NCBI RefSeq assembly: GCF_007680845.1
Contig: NZ_VEIY01000002.1
Coordinates: forward strand, 596,911 to 660,910
Direction: 5' to 3'
From: Curtobacterium pusillum
GTDB taxonomy: Bacteria > Actinomycetota > Actinomycetes > Actinomycetales > Microbacteriaceae
Length of the DNA: 64,000 bases
Below are positions 7,744-15,403 of this stretch, piece after piece; within the stretch, counting starts at the first letter, position 1; each line of letters starts with the position of its first letter. The notes under the pieces were generated by a model. It saw only the letters and a list, made by a program, of their open reading frames with translations. It did not search any database and was not told the origin of the DNA. A program made the translations under genes and the position numbers.

Positions 7744-7765
7744 TGAACTACACGGATGTAGTTCA
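7744..7765. promoter_or_regulatory. operator-like inverted repeat upstream of aldo/keto reductase gene
   Basis: Perfect 9-bp arms TGAACTACA and TGTAGTTCA flank a 4-nt spacer, 25 nt before the reductase start codon. A second related repeat, GAACT-N5-AGTTC, lies at 7799-7813, so the intergenic region has several GAAC/GTTC half-sites. Either the MarR (8124) or the TetR (8709) regulator gene nearby could encode the binding protein (inference). Confidence 0.65.
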
Positions 7766-7892
7766 TCCCACTGAACAATTCGGTGCGCGAACCGTACAGA
7801 ACTCGAATAGTTCGTTGCGCTGATCGTTCACGTTGTGAAACACTTTCGATCGTCCGCAGGGGACAGCAAGGACGCAGGAAGGCGGGATCGCA

Positions 7893-8075
7893 ATGCACAG
7901 CACGTACACCGGGATGCCGCGACAGACACGGCTCGTCGGCAGCCACACCCGCGTCGGCCTGACCGACCCCGCCGTCATCGACGCCTACGTCGAGCGCCGG
8001 ATCCAGGACCCGTCGCTGCTCTCCAGCCGGTCCGAACCCTCGTACGCCGACTTCTTCCACGCGCCCGCCGCGTAG
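7893..8075 (+). CDS. small hypothetical protein
   Basis: 60 aa, beginning MHSTYTGMPRQTRLVGSHTR, mixed polar with no membrane span. The CAGGAAGG sequence about 10 nt before the ATG is an acceptable ribosome binding site. It lies 48 nt upstream of the MarR-type gene on the same strand, so it may be its operon partner. I do not recognise the sequence. It could also be a non-coding leader in high-GC DNA, but codon third positions look G/C-rich as in real genes. Confidence 0.5.
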   Translation: MHSTYTGMPRQTRLVGSHTRVGLTDPAVIDAYVERRIQDPSLLSSRSEPSYADFFHAPAA

Positions 8076-8123
8076 CATCCAGGAGCCCACCCCTTTCGTC
8101 AGGCAGAGAGAACCGCACCGAAG

Positions 8124-8681
8124 ATGCCCCTGACCGTCGTCCGCCGCGAGCACATGCACCTCTACGCCCGGGAACCCCGGTCGCGCTCCGCGAAGGTCGC
8201 CGTCGACGCCCTGCTTCGCCTGCAGCACGCCGAGGAACAGCAGCTCGAGCAGGCCCGTTCCGAGAGCGGGCTGACGAAGAACGAGTTCCTCGCCGTGCGG
8301 TACATGCTCCAGGCGCACCGCGACGGCCGGCCGATGGGCCCCAAGGACCTCGCCGTGATGCTCAACGTCTCGAACGCCTCCGTGACGAAGATCGTCGACG
8401 GCCTGGTGGACAAGGGCGACTTCGTTCGTGCCCCGCACCCGACGGACCGACGAGCCCAGGTGCTCGAACCGACGGTCCAGGCCGCGAAGAAGATCGACGC
8501 GTCCTACGCCCGCTTCCACGAGGCCGTGGTCGAGGTCATGGACCACCTGTCGAACGAGGAGAACGACGTCCTCGCACGCTGCCTCGAACAGATCACCGAA
8601 GCACTCGCAGACGGCGCACCCGCCCCGGTCGACGAGTACACCGTCGACCCGGACGGGCTCGCGGAGCCGTACGACTCCTAG
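8124..8681 (+). CDS. MarR family transcriptional regulator
   Basis: 185 aa winged-helix protein. The dimerisation helix region (about 30-55) is followed by the HTH: MGPKDLAVMLNVSNASVTKIVDGLVDKG (given in parts: recognition segment SNASVTKIVDGL about residues 90-101). The wing contains PHPTDRRAQVLEPT, the DxRxxxxxLT-type MarR signature. The C-terminal helices contribute to dimerisation. It is divergent from the aldo/keto reductase gene, with inverted repeats in the shared intergenic region. The ligand is unknown; oxidants or phenolic compounds are common in the family. Confidence 0.9.
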   Translation: MPLTVVRREHMHLYAREPRSRSAKVAVDALLRLQHAEEQQLEQARSESGLTKNEFLAVRYMLQAHRDGRPMGPKDLAVMLNVSNASVTKIVDGLVDKGDFVRAPHPTDRRAQVLEPTVQAAKKIDASYARFHEAVVEVMDHLSNEENDVLARCLEQITEALADGAPAPVDEYTVDPDGLAEPYDS

Positions 8682-8708
8682 AAAACCTTCCAGCGGTAAG
8701 TTGGGGGG

Positions 8709-9353
8709 ATGACACACCCCGCTGACGACGAGGGGACCCAGCCGCGGCGCGGCGGGTACCGCAAGGGTGACGAGCGGCGGGCGCAGATCCTCGACGAGAT
8801 GATCCGCATGGTCGCGGACCACGGCGTCGACGCTTCGTCGTTGCGGTCCGTGGCGGAGACGCTCGGCATCACCCACGCCGCGCTCCGGCACTACTTCCCG
8901 AGCCGGGACGAGCTCCTGCTCGCCGTCTACCGCGAGCACGAGGTCCGCGAGCAGGGCGCGCCGGACCGGATGAAGTCGGCGATCGGGGACATGCGCGAGA
9001 GCGCGTCCCGGAACCGCGCGGTGCCCGGTCTCGTGCAGCTCTACACGACCCTCGCTGCCGACGCCGTGCAAGAGGGACACCCGGCGACCCGTGCGTTCAT
9101 GCGCGAACGGTTCACCCGACTCCGGGCGGACCTCGCGGTGCTCATCGAGGCGGACCAGGCGTCCGGGCGGATCCGGGCCGACCTGGACCCGGTCGACCTC
9201 GCGTCCCTGAGCATCGCGGCGTCCGACGGGCTGCAGGTGCAGTGGCTGCTGGATCCCGATGCGGTCGACGGCGAGAAGGTGCTGCGGTTGCTCGAGCAGA
9301 TCGTGCCCCCTGCGGCGGCCCCCGGTGTGACGACCGTCGCCGACCGGTCGTAG
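8709..9353 (+). CDS. TetR/AcrR family transcriptional regulator
   Basis: 214 aa. The N-terminal HTH (about residues 25-70) reads RRAQILDEMIRMVADHGVD, then SLRSVAETLGITHAALRHYFPSRDELLLAV, the standard TetR arrangement with the YFPSR/DEL motif. The rest is a helical ligand-binding domain with no recognised signature. It follows the MarR gene by 27 nt on the same strand and may be co-transcribed. The target genes cannot be told from the sequence. Confidence 0.9.
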   Translation: MTHPADDEGTQPRRGGYRKGDERRAQILDEMIRMVADHGVDASSLRSVAETLGITHAALRHYFPSRDELLLAVYREHEVREQGAPDRMKSAIGDMRESASRNRAVPGLVQLYTTLAADAVQEGHPATRAFMRERFTRLRADLAVLIEADQASGRIRADLDPVDLASLSIAASDGLQVQWLLDPDAVDGEKVLRLLEQIVPPAAAPGVTTVADRS

Positions 9354-9356
9354 CGC

Positions 9357-10040
9357 TCACCCGTCCGGCAGTTCGACCTTCGATCCCCGCGGGTCACGCC
9401 GCCGACCGTCCGGCGCCGGGACGGCCGGCACCGAGGGAACCGCGAGCGCGCGCCGCCGTGCAGCGTCGGCCCTCCCCGCTCCGGTCACGGCGGCGACGAA
9501 CGACGCGGACTGCAGCACGGCGAACACCGGTGGGACCAGGAGCAACGTGAGCCGGTCCACGTCGGCGAGGCCGGAGGCCACCAGGCCGGCCCAGGCGACG
9601 ATCCACGCGACGGGGAGCCAGACGAACCGGCTGGCCGCGACGACGGCAGGTCCGATCGCCCGCTCCGCACGGTCGATGACGAGGTCCCGGTCCGCCGGGA
9701 GCACCTCCGGTGGGCGAGCCGCGAACTGCCGGTCGATGCGCTCGCTCCGGCGCCAGTCGCCGGTCGGAGGGGCCGCGGTCGTCGCCGTGCCGCCGCCGAC
9801 CGGGACGAAGGCGGCGACGAAGCACCCGAGCGCGGCCGCGAGGACGACCACGGCGAGGACGTGCAGCGGCCACGGGCCCTCGAGGAAGCTCCACAAGCGG
9901 TCGGCGACGACGAGGAAGGCGCCGACCACTCCGGCGACCGTGCCGCTCAGGACGGTCCGGCGACGGAGGCGCACCGGGGCGAGGAACCGCGATCGCTCTG
10001 CACGGACGATGCGCAACCCCGTCGTGAACGCACTGCTCAT
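9357..10040 (-). CDS. hypothetical membrane protein
   Basis: 227 aa. Four hydrophobic segments are visible in two pairs: about residues 30-48 and 60-80, then about 140-158 and 163-188. A hydrophilic loop between the pairs contains RRSERIDRQFAARPPEVLP, and the Arg-rich C-terminus (RRRALAVPSVPAVPAPDGRRR) is cytoplasmic. I do not recognise the family. Its stop codon lies 3 nt from that of the convergent TetR gene. Confidence 0.75.
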   Translation of the reverse strand: MSSAFTTGLRIVRAERSRFLAPVRLRRRTVLSGTVAGVVGAFLVVADRLWSFLEGPWPLHVLAVVVLAAALGCFVAAFVPVGGGTATTAAPPTGDWRRSERIDRQFAARPPEVLPADRDLVIDRAERAIGPAVVAASRFVWLPVAWIVAWAGLVASGLADVDRLTLLLVPPVFAVLQSASFVAAVTGAGRADAARRRALAVPSVPAVPAPDGRRRDPRGSKVELPDG

Positions 10041-10082
10041 GGGGCCATCCTCCTCCGAGGCGGCCCGCGGCGGCGAGACCGA

Positions 10083-10102
10083 GGCGAGCCGCGCCTCCAG
10101 GC
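10083..10102. repeat. CCGCGCCTCC half-palindrome repeat copy
   Basis: The sequence GGCGAGCCGCGCCTCCAGGC is present here and again, identical over 20 nt, at 10609-10628. Both copies lie just downstream of minus-strand genes. It is the right half of the palindromic repeat family described in the findings. Confidence 0.65.
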
Positions 10103-10107
10103 TTCGA

Positions 10108-10575
10108 TCAGCCGTACCCCTCGTCCGTCAGCCGCCATCCGTCCGGGGTGTGGCGGAAGCAGAACTGCCAGCCCGGCAGCGTGCCGGGATCAGAGCCGGT
10201 CATGTTCGTCTCGGTGATGTCGACCGGGATGCACTCCTCCGCGACCGTCCCGGTCGCTCCGGCACCGACGTGCGACGCCGCCCCGATGTGCCGGTACGAC
10301 ACGAGGTCCGGATGGTGATCGAACCACGACGACGGGTGACGGCCGCCACACCAGGCGAGGTCCTTCGACCCTCTGTCCGCGGTGAGCGCCTCGGTGACCG
10401 TGCAGTCGTGCATCGTCGCGGCTCGGAGGTACACCCGGAGGACCTGCTCGGCGGAGGCGTCGGACGGCGGCAAACGCTCCTCGATCGCGACCGAGCGGGC
10501 GTGGGCCACGGACGCGACCGCCACGACGCCACACACCACGAGCCCGAGGGAAGCCCGCCTCCGTCGCGTCCACAC
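10108..10575 (-). CDS. exported hypothetical protein
   Basis: 155 aa. The N-terminus MWTRRRRASLGLVVCGVV is a signal peptide or membrane anchor (hydrophobic about 9-24). The mature part has four Cys residues that could form disulfides (in HDCTVTEA, LAWCGGR, EECIPVD and WQFCFRH), and a C-terminal strand GWRLTDEGYG. The pattern, a 100-120 aa alpha+beta domain with a final W-x-L/V-x-D/E strand, resembles NTF2-like secreted proteins of actinobacteria, but I cannot name a family. It stands alone between two repeat copies. Confidence 0.75.
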   Translation of the reverse strand: MWTRRRRASLGLVVCGVVAVASVAHARSVAIEERLPPSDASAEQVLRVYLRAATMHDCTVTEALTADRGSKDLAWCGGRHPSSWFDHHPDLVSYRHIGAASHVGAGATGTVAEECIPVDITETNMTGSDPGTLPGWQFCFRHTPDGWRLTDEGYG

Positions 10576-10608
10576 GCGCCCATCCTGGCAGGCGGGCCAG
10601 CGAGGTCA

Positions 10609-10628
10609 GGCGAGCCGCGCCTCCAGGC
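10609..10628. repeat. CCGCGCCTCC half-palindrome repeat copy
   Basis: A 20-nt exact copy of the element at 10083-10102 (core CCGCGCCTCCAGGC). It lies between the exported-protein gene and the end of the sugar dehydrogenase operon. Confidence 0.65.
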
Positions 10629-10649
10629 CCACCCCGCCCAACACGCAGA

Positions 10650-10677
10650 ACGGCCGACCCCTGTCGGGGCCGGCCGT
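10650..10677 (-). terminator. terminator hairpin of the Gfo/Idh operon
   Basis: Two 12-nt arms (ACGGCCGACCCC and GGGGCCGGCCGT) with one mismatch enclose a 4-nt loop. It begins 15 nt beyond the stop codon of the Gfo/Idh/MocA gene, on the exit side of that minus-strand operon. Confidence 0.75.
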
Positions 10678-10691
10678 CCTGTCGAACCGGG

Positions 10692-11798
10692 CTACTCCGC
10701 GGTGAGGACCGCGGCCGCCGGGTCGAAGTCCTCCGGCAGCGGCGGGATCGCGTCCACGGTCGACGTGATGTCGACCGCCGAACCCGACTCGGCCGCGTCC
10801 CGGATGCCGAGCAGCACGTCGAGGACGTGCAGGGCGACGGCACCCGATGCCCGCTCGGGACGGTCCTCGGCGATGGCGCGCGCGAGCTCGACGACACCCG
10901 TGCCACGACCCCAGGTGGAGCCGACGGCCTCGAGCGTCTCGGGCTCGTCCTGGCCGTACCGCCAGAGCTGCGACGAGCCCTCGAACGTGTTCGGGTCCGG
11001 GAGCGAGATCGTGCCGAGCGTGCCGTTGATCTCGACGAAGCCCATGCGCGGCAGGGCGTGCTGGAACGAGAACGTCGACTGGGCGGACTGCCCGCCGGCG
11101 AACTCGATCAGGGCCGCGTGGTGCGTCGGGACCTCGACCGGGAACGTCTCACCGGCACGGGGGCCGGAGGCGATCGTGCGACGGTCGAGCGACTTCGAGG
11201 ACACCGCCTGCACGCGGCTGGCGGTGCCGAACGCGTGCACGAGGGTCGTCACGTAGTACGGCCCCATGTCGAACAGCGGTCCGGCGCCGGTCGCGAACAG
11301 GAAGTCCGGGTTCGGGTGCCACGCCTCGGGCCCGGGGACGTGGAACAGGGTGGTCGCGGAGAGCGGCTCGCCGATGTCACCGCGGGCGATGGCCCGGAGC
11401 GCCGTCTGGATGCCCGCGCCGAGCACGGTGTCCGGCGCCGTCGCGACGCGCAGGCCCTTGGAAGCGGCCGATGCCAGCACCGCCGCCGCCGACTCGTGGT
11501 CGGTCGCAATCGGCTTCTCGCTCCACACGTGCTTGCCGGCGTCGACGATCTGCTGGTCGACCTCGGCGTGCGCCGCCGGGATCGTCAGGTTGATGACGAT
11601 CTGGACGTCGTCACGGGTGAGGAGCTCCTCGACCGTCCCCGAAGCGGCGACCCCGTACGTGGCCGCCTGCGCGGCAGCACGGTCGAGCAGCACGTCGGCG
11701 ACGAAGCGGACCTCGACGTCGGCGAACTTCGTCAGGTTCTCGAGGTACTGCGTGGAGATGTTGCCGGCACCGATGATGCCGATCCCGACACGGCTCAC
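10692..11798 (-). CDS. Gfo/Idh/MocA family oxidoreductase
   Basis: 368 aa NAD(P)-dependent dehydrogenase of sugars or inositols. The N-terminal Rossmann domain shows GIIGAGNIST (about 5-14), and the signature SEKPIATD (about residues 94-101) contains the conserved EKP lysine. The C-terminal alpha/beta domain includes DMGPYYVTTLVHAFG, with the catalytic Asp/His region. Its ATG overlaps the stop of the sugar isomerase gene (ATGA, 11795-11798), so the two enzymes are made together. The substrate is unknown; the pairing with a TIM-barrel isomerase suggests oxidation then isomerisation or epimerisation of a sugar. Confidence 0.93.
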   Translation of the reverse strand: MSRVGIGIIGAGNISTQYLENLTKFADVEVRFVADVLLDRAAAQAATYGVAASGTVEELLTRDDVQIVINLTIPAAHAEVDQQIVDAGKHVWSEKPIATDHESAAAVLASAASKGLRVATAPDTVLGAGIQTALRAIARGDIGEPLSATTLFHVPGPEAWHPNPDFLFATGAGPLFDMGPYYVTTLVHAFGTASRVQAVSSKSLDRRTIASGPRAGETFPVEVPTHHAALIEFAGGQSAQSTFSFQHALPRMGFVEINGTLGTISLPDPNTFEGSSQLWRYGQDEPETLEAVGSTWGRGTGVVELARAIAEDRPERASGAVALHVLDVLLGIRDAAESGSAVDITSTVDAIPPLPEDFDPAAAVLTAE

Positions 11799-12595
11799 TT
11801 GTCGTTGGCCTTCAGCCAGGTCAGGGACTCGGCGATGCCCTCGAAGACGTCGCCCGAGTAGGCGTCGAACTCGACGACGCGGATGGCCTGGGGTGCGGCG
11901 GCGAGGATGCTCGGCACGTCGACGTCGCCCTGGCCGGCCGGGGTCTGGTTCTCGAAGGCGCGCTGCAGCGCCTCGGGCACGATGAGGGCGCTCTCCGACG
12001 AGGGCAGCGCGGTGCGGATGTCACCGTCGACCTTGCCGTCCTTGACGTGGATCGCGACGACGCGGTCGCCGAGGGACTTCAACACGGCGGGGGCGTCGGC
12101 GCCGCCGACGGTCGCCCAGAAGGTGTCGACCTCGAGCACGGTCTCGGGCGACAGCTGGGACACGAAGTGCTCGTAGACGGTCTTGCCGTCGACCTTGTTC
12201 GTGAACTCCCACTGGTGGTTGTGGTAGCCGAACTTGAGCCCGCGACCGGCGGCCTCGGCGGTGAGCACGTTGACGCGCTCGGCGATCTTGGCGACGTCGT
12301 CGGCGGTCTGCCAGCGGTCGGTCGGGATGAACGGGTCGATGACCGTCTCGATGCCGAGGCGCTCGGCTGCGTCCCAGATCGGGGCGGTGTCGTCGGCGTC
12401 GATCACGGCGACGTGACCGGACGGGGCCTTCAGGCCGGTGGCCGCGAACGCGCGCTCGAGGTCGGCGGCGCGCTCGACGAACGCGTACGGCTCGACGTTC
12501 TCGTAGCCGATCTCGCGGACCCGGGCGATGGCCTTGTCGAGGTCGTCAGCGATGGCGTCACGCAGCGAGTACAGCTGCACAGAGGTGATGGGCAT
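11795..12595 (-). CDS. sugar phosphate isomerase/epimerase family protein (AP-endonuclease 2 fold)
   Basis: 266 aa from ATG 12595, with AAGGAG about 12 nt upstream; the longer open frame to 12682 lacks a better site. It is a xylose-isomerase-like TIM barrel: ITSVQLYSLRD at the N-terminus, GYENVEPYAF, then the metal-binding strands KFGYHNHQWEF, VLEVDTFWATVGG and VVAIHVKDGK, which hold the typical His, Glu/Asp and His ligands. It is the first gene of the operon with the Gfo/Idh/MocA dehydrogenase. A sugar-type MFS transporter gene is divergent from it. Confidence 0.92.
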   Translation of the reverse strand: MPITSVQLYSLRDAIADDLDKAIARVREIGYENVEPYAFVERAADLERAFAATGLKAPSGHVAVIDADDTAPIWDAAERLGIETVIDPFIPTDRWQTADDVAKIAERVNVLTAEAAGRGLKFGYHNHQWEFTNKVDGKTVYEHFVSQLSPETVLEVDTFWATVGGADAPAVLKSLGDRVVAIHVKDGKVDGDIRTALPSSESALIVPEALQRAFENQTPAGQGDVDVPSILAAAPQAIRVVEFDAYSGDVFEGIAESLTWLKANDK

Positions 12596-12721
12596 GGTGC
12601 GCAAGGCTCCTTCTGGGGGTCGCGGCCGCCTCGGAGCGATGCTCCACGGCGAGATCGAGTACGACGCTACCGCAGAAACCACCCGCTGTGTAGTTTTTGC
12701 TGCGCCGCGTGACGGCTCGGA

Positions 12722-12737
12722 GTGTCGCGAGCGACAC
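12722..12737. promoter_or_regulatory. operator-like palindrome (GTGTCGC-GA-GCGACAC)
   Basis: A perfect 7+2+7 inverted repeat in the divergent region between the sugar isomerase operon and the MFS transporter. An adjacent 10-bp palindrome, GACACGTGTC (12733-12742), overlaps its right arm. The arrangement fits a repressor controlling both divergent units; the regulator gene is not in the immediate neighbourhood. Confidence 0.65.
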
Positions 12738-12761
12738 GTGTCGTTGTATGCTCAGCGAGTC

Positions 12762-12784
12762 AAAACCGTGCATGACACGGTTTT
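12762..12784. promoter_or_regulatory. second operator-like inverted repeat (AAAACCGTG-N5-CACGGTTTT)
   Basis: Perfect 9-bp arms around CATGA, 31 nt before the MFS transporter start codon. It is unusually A/T-rich for this genome, which suggests a preserved protein-binding site or a 5'-UTR hairpin. Confidence 0.7.
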
Positions 12785-12814
12785 CGACGGCAAGCATCGA
12801 CTCAAGGAGGCGTC

Positions 12815-14113
12815 ATGAGCACACCCGAACCCGGTAGCCCGGTCCTGCTGAACCCCGAGGAGGGGATCACCCAACCGGTCAGCACCGTCAAGGTCGGCGT
12901 CGGCTACCAGATCGCGCTGTTCCTCGGGCAGTTCGGCCTCTTCGTCGCACTCATGGCCCCGGTCTACGTCAGCATGCAGCTCAAGGCGCAGGCCCTGGTC
13001 GGGGACGACGCCGCGAACGTCATCGGCTCGGTGCTCCCGATCGGCGCGCTCGGCGCCCTCGTCATGAACCCGCTCGCCGGTGCCCTGTCCGACCGGACCC
13101 GCACGCGCTGGGGTCGCCGGCGACCCTGGCTCCTCGGCGGCGTCGTGGTCTTCGCCGCCGCACTCGCCTGGATCGCGTACTCGCCGGACGTCCTCAACCT
13201 AACGCTCGCGTGGCTGCTCGCCCAGCTCGCCGCCAACGCCACGCTCGCCACCCTGCTCGCGAGCTTCGCCGACAACGTCCCGCAGATCCAGCGCGGCCGC
13301 TCGTCGAGCATCATCGCGCTCGCGCAGAACATCGCCGTGCTCGCCGGCACCTACCTGTCGGTGTTCTTCGTCGCGAACCTGCCCGTGCTGTTCATCGCGC
13401 CCGGCATCCTCGCGATCATCCTCGTCGCCGTCTACGCCGTCGTGGCCCGGGACGACCTGCCGACCTACACGGTCAAGAAGTTCACGTTCCGGAACCTCGT
13501 CGCGTCGTTCTGGACGAACCCGGTCAAGAACCCGGACTTCGCGTTCGCCTGGTGGTCGCGCTTCCTCATCATCTTCGCGACGTTCATGTTCACCACCTAC
13601 CGCCTGCTGTACATGGAGCAGCACCTCGGGATCGACGACGCGAAGGAGGCCACGGCCGCCGTCGCCTTCGGCGTGCTCCTCTACACGATCGCGTTGCTCG
13701 TCAGCGCGGCGCTCTCCGGCTGGGCATCGGACCGGATCGGCCGCCGCAAGGTCTTCGTCGGCGGCTCGACGGCGCTCTTCGCCGTGGGACTCGTGGTGCT
13801 CGCGCACGCCGACTCCGTGCACGGCTTCTACGTCGCCGAGGTCGTCATGGGCTTCGCCTACGGCATCTACTCCGCCATCGACACCGCACTCGTCGTGGAC
13901 GTGCTGCCGAACGCCGACCGGCCCGGCAAGGACCTCGGCGTGATCAACATCGCCAACGCCCTGCCGCAGTCCCTCGCGCCCGCCGTCGCGCTGTTCTTCC
14001 TCAAGATCGGGTCCGGCGGCGCGGCGGACAACTACACCCTCATGTGCTGGGCCGCCGGGGTGATCGCGATCGTCGGCGCCCTTGTGGTGATCCCCATCAA
14101 GCGGGTTCGATAG
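12815..14113 (+). CDS. MFS transporter (sugar-type, GPH-like)
   Basis: 432 aa with about twelve membrane segments. The loop 2-3 motif reads GALSDRTRTRWGRRRPWL, close to the GPH/sucrose-type pattern, and loop 8-9 has GWASDRIGRRK. A Ser/Thr/Glu-rich N-terminus of about 25 residues precedes the first span. It starts at ATG 12815 behind AAGGAGG. Divergent placement from the Gfo/Idh plus isomerase operon, with shared operators, makes it the likely importer of their substrate (inference). A second MFS gene follows after 4 nt. Confidence 0.9.
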   Translation: MSTPEPGSPVLLNPEEGITQPVSTVKVGVGYQIALFLGQFGLFVALMAPVYVSMQLKAQALVGDDAANVIGSVLPIGALGALVMNPLAGALSDRTRTRWGRRRPWLLGGVVVFAAALAWIAYSPDVLNLTLAWLLAQLAANATLATLLASFADNVPQIQRGRSSSIIALAQNIAVLAGTYLSVFFVANLPVLFIAPGILAIILVAVYAVVARDDLPTYTVKKFTFRNLVASFWTNPVKNPDFAFAWWSRFLIIFATFMFTTYRLLYMEQHLGIDDAKEATAAVAFGVLLYTIALLVSAALSGWASDRIGRRKVFVGGSTALFAVGLVVLAHADSVHGFYVAEVVMGFAYGIYSAIDTALVVDVLPNADRPGKDLGVINIANALPQSLAPAVALFFLKIGSGGAADNYTLMCWAAGVIAIVGALVVIPIKRVR

Positions 14114-14117
14114 CGGG

Positions 14118-15326
14118 ATGCACCAGCTCGGGGTCGACGTCGACCGCAGACAGCTCGCCCGGTGGCGGAACGCCATCGTCGTCGCCTTCGCGATCGGCGG
14201 GGTGAGCCTGGCTGCGTGGGGCCCGCGCCTCCCCGAGCTCCGCGTCGAACTCGGCGTGGACGTCGGCACCATCGGGCTCATGCTCGGCGGGGTCACAGTC
14301 GGGTCGATCGGCGGCCTGCTCAGCGCGGCACCGCTGCTCCGTCGGCTCGGCGGCCGGCCCGCGCTGACGGCGGTCGTCGTGCTCGTCCCCGTGGCGATCG
14401 CGGTCATCGGTGCGGCTGCGGCGCTCCACTCCGCCCCGCTCGCGACGGTCGGGTTCGTGGTCGGCGGCGCGGGCATCGGCGCGCTCGACGTGATGGCGAA
14501 CATCGAGGGCACGGCGATCGAGGTGCTCGCCGGACGCACGCTGCTCCCGTTGATGCACGCGGCCTGGTCGGGAGGCGCGGCCCTCGGTGCCGGGATCGCC
14601 GCCCTCTGCGCATGGCTGGGTGTCACCCCGTCGGCGCAGCTGATCGGGCAGGCCGTCGTCATCCTCGTGGTCGGGGTCGTCGCGATGCGGGGGATCCCGG
14701 ACGGCACGCGCGCCGAGGAGCACGACACGTCGCTCACCTCGCGTCAGCGCCTGGCGCAGTGGGCACGTGGCTGGGCGGACGTGCGGCTCCTGCTCATCGG
14801 GCTCGTCATGCTCGGGGTCGAGCTCGGCGAGGGGTCGGCGAACAACTGGCTGGCCCTCGCCACCACCGACGGGCACGGGCAGACCGCCGCCGTCGGAGCC
14901 CTCTTCTTCACGGTCTTCGCCGTCTCCGAGGCGGCCACCCGCGTCTTCGCCGGACCCGTCGTCGACCGGCTCGGCCGCGTGGCGACCATCCGCTGGACCA
15001 CCGCGCTCGGCATCGTCGGCGCCGTCCTGTTCATCGTCGGCGGCAGCTGGTGGCTGACCCTCGTCGGCGTGGTGCTCTGGGCGATCGGCGTCTCGATGGG
15101 GTTCCCGCTCGGCATGTCCGCGGCGGCGCAGAGCGGCCCGAACCCCGCGGCCCGGGTCAGCGTGGTCGCGTCGATCGGGTACTTCGCGAACTTCGCGGGG
15201 CCGCCCGTGATCGGGGCGATCGCCGAACACGTCGGAGCGCTCAGTGCGCTCTGGTTGGTGGCAGTCCTGTTCGTCGCGGCGTTCGCGGCGTCCGGATCGT
15301 TGCGGCCGGTGGTGCGACGCGACTGA
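14118..15326 (+). CDS. MFS transporter (YbjJ-like)
   Basis: 402 aa with about twelve hydrophobic segments. It begins MHQLGVDVDRRQLARWRN, then LAAWGPRLPELRVELGVD, a pattern typical of the YbjJ/fucose-permease-like MFS group. Motif PLLRRLGGR lies between spans 2 and 3, and DRLGR between spans 8 and 9. It starts 4 nt after the stop of the preceding transporter gene and so shares its transcript. The substrate is unknown. A repeat of the GGAGGC family follows at 15331. Confidence 0.9.
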   Translation: MHQLGVDVDRRQLARWRNAIVVAFAIGGVSLAAWGPRLPELRVELGVDVGTIGLMLGGVTVGSIGGLLSAAPLLRRLGGRPALTAVVVLVPVAIAVIGAAAALHSAPLATVGFVVGGAGIGALDVMANIEGTAIEVLAGRTLLPLMHAAWSGGAALGAGIAALCAWLGVTPSAQLIGQAVVILVVGVVAMRGIPDGTRAEEHDTSLTSRQRLAQWARGWADVRLLLIGLVMLGVELGEGSANNWLALATTDGHGQTAAVGALFFTVFAVSEAATRVFAGPVVDRLGRVATIRWTTALGIVGAVLFIVGGSWWLTLVGVVLWAIGVSMGFPLGMSAAAQSGPNPAARVSVVASIGYFANFAGPPVIGAIAEHVGALSALWLVAVLFVAAFAASGSLRPVVRRD

Positions 15327-15330
15327 CGAC

Positions 15331-15373
15331 GGACTGGAGGCTCGGTGCGGGCCCGCCCCGTCCCTCCAGGCCG
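15331..15373. repeat. degenerate palindromic repeat copy
   Basis: GGACTGGAGGCTCGG at the left and CCCTCCAGGCC at the right, an imperfect version of the GGACTGGAGGCGCGG palindrome at 2381. It lies 5 nt beyond the stop codon of the MFS gene, where it may act as a terminator. Confidence 0.65.
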
Positions 15374-15403
15374 TGTCCTGGTCACGCTGGGTAGCGTGGG
15401 CGG

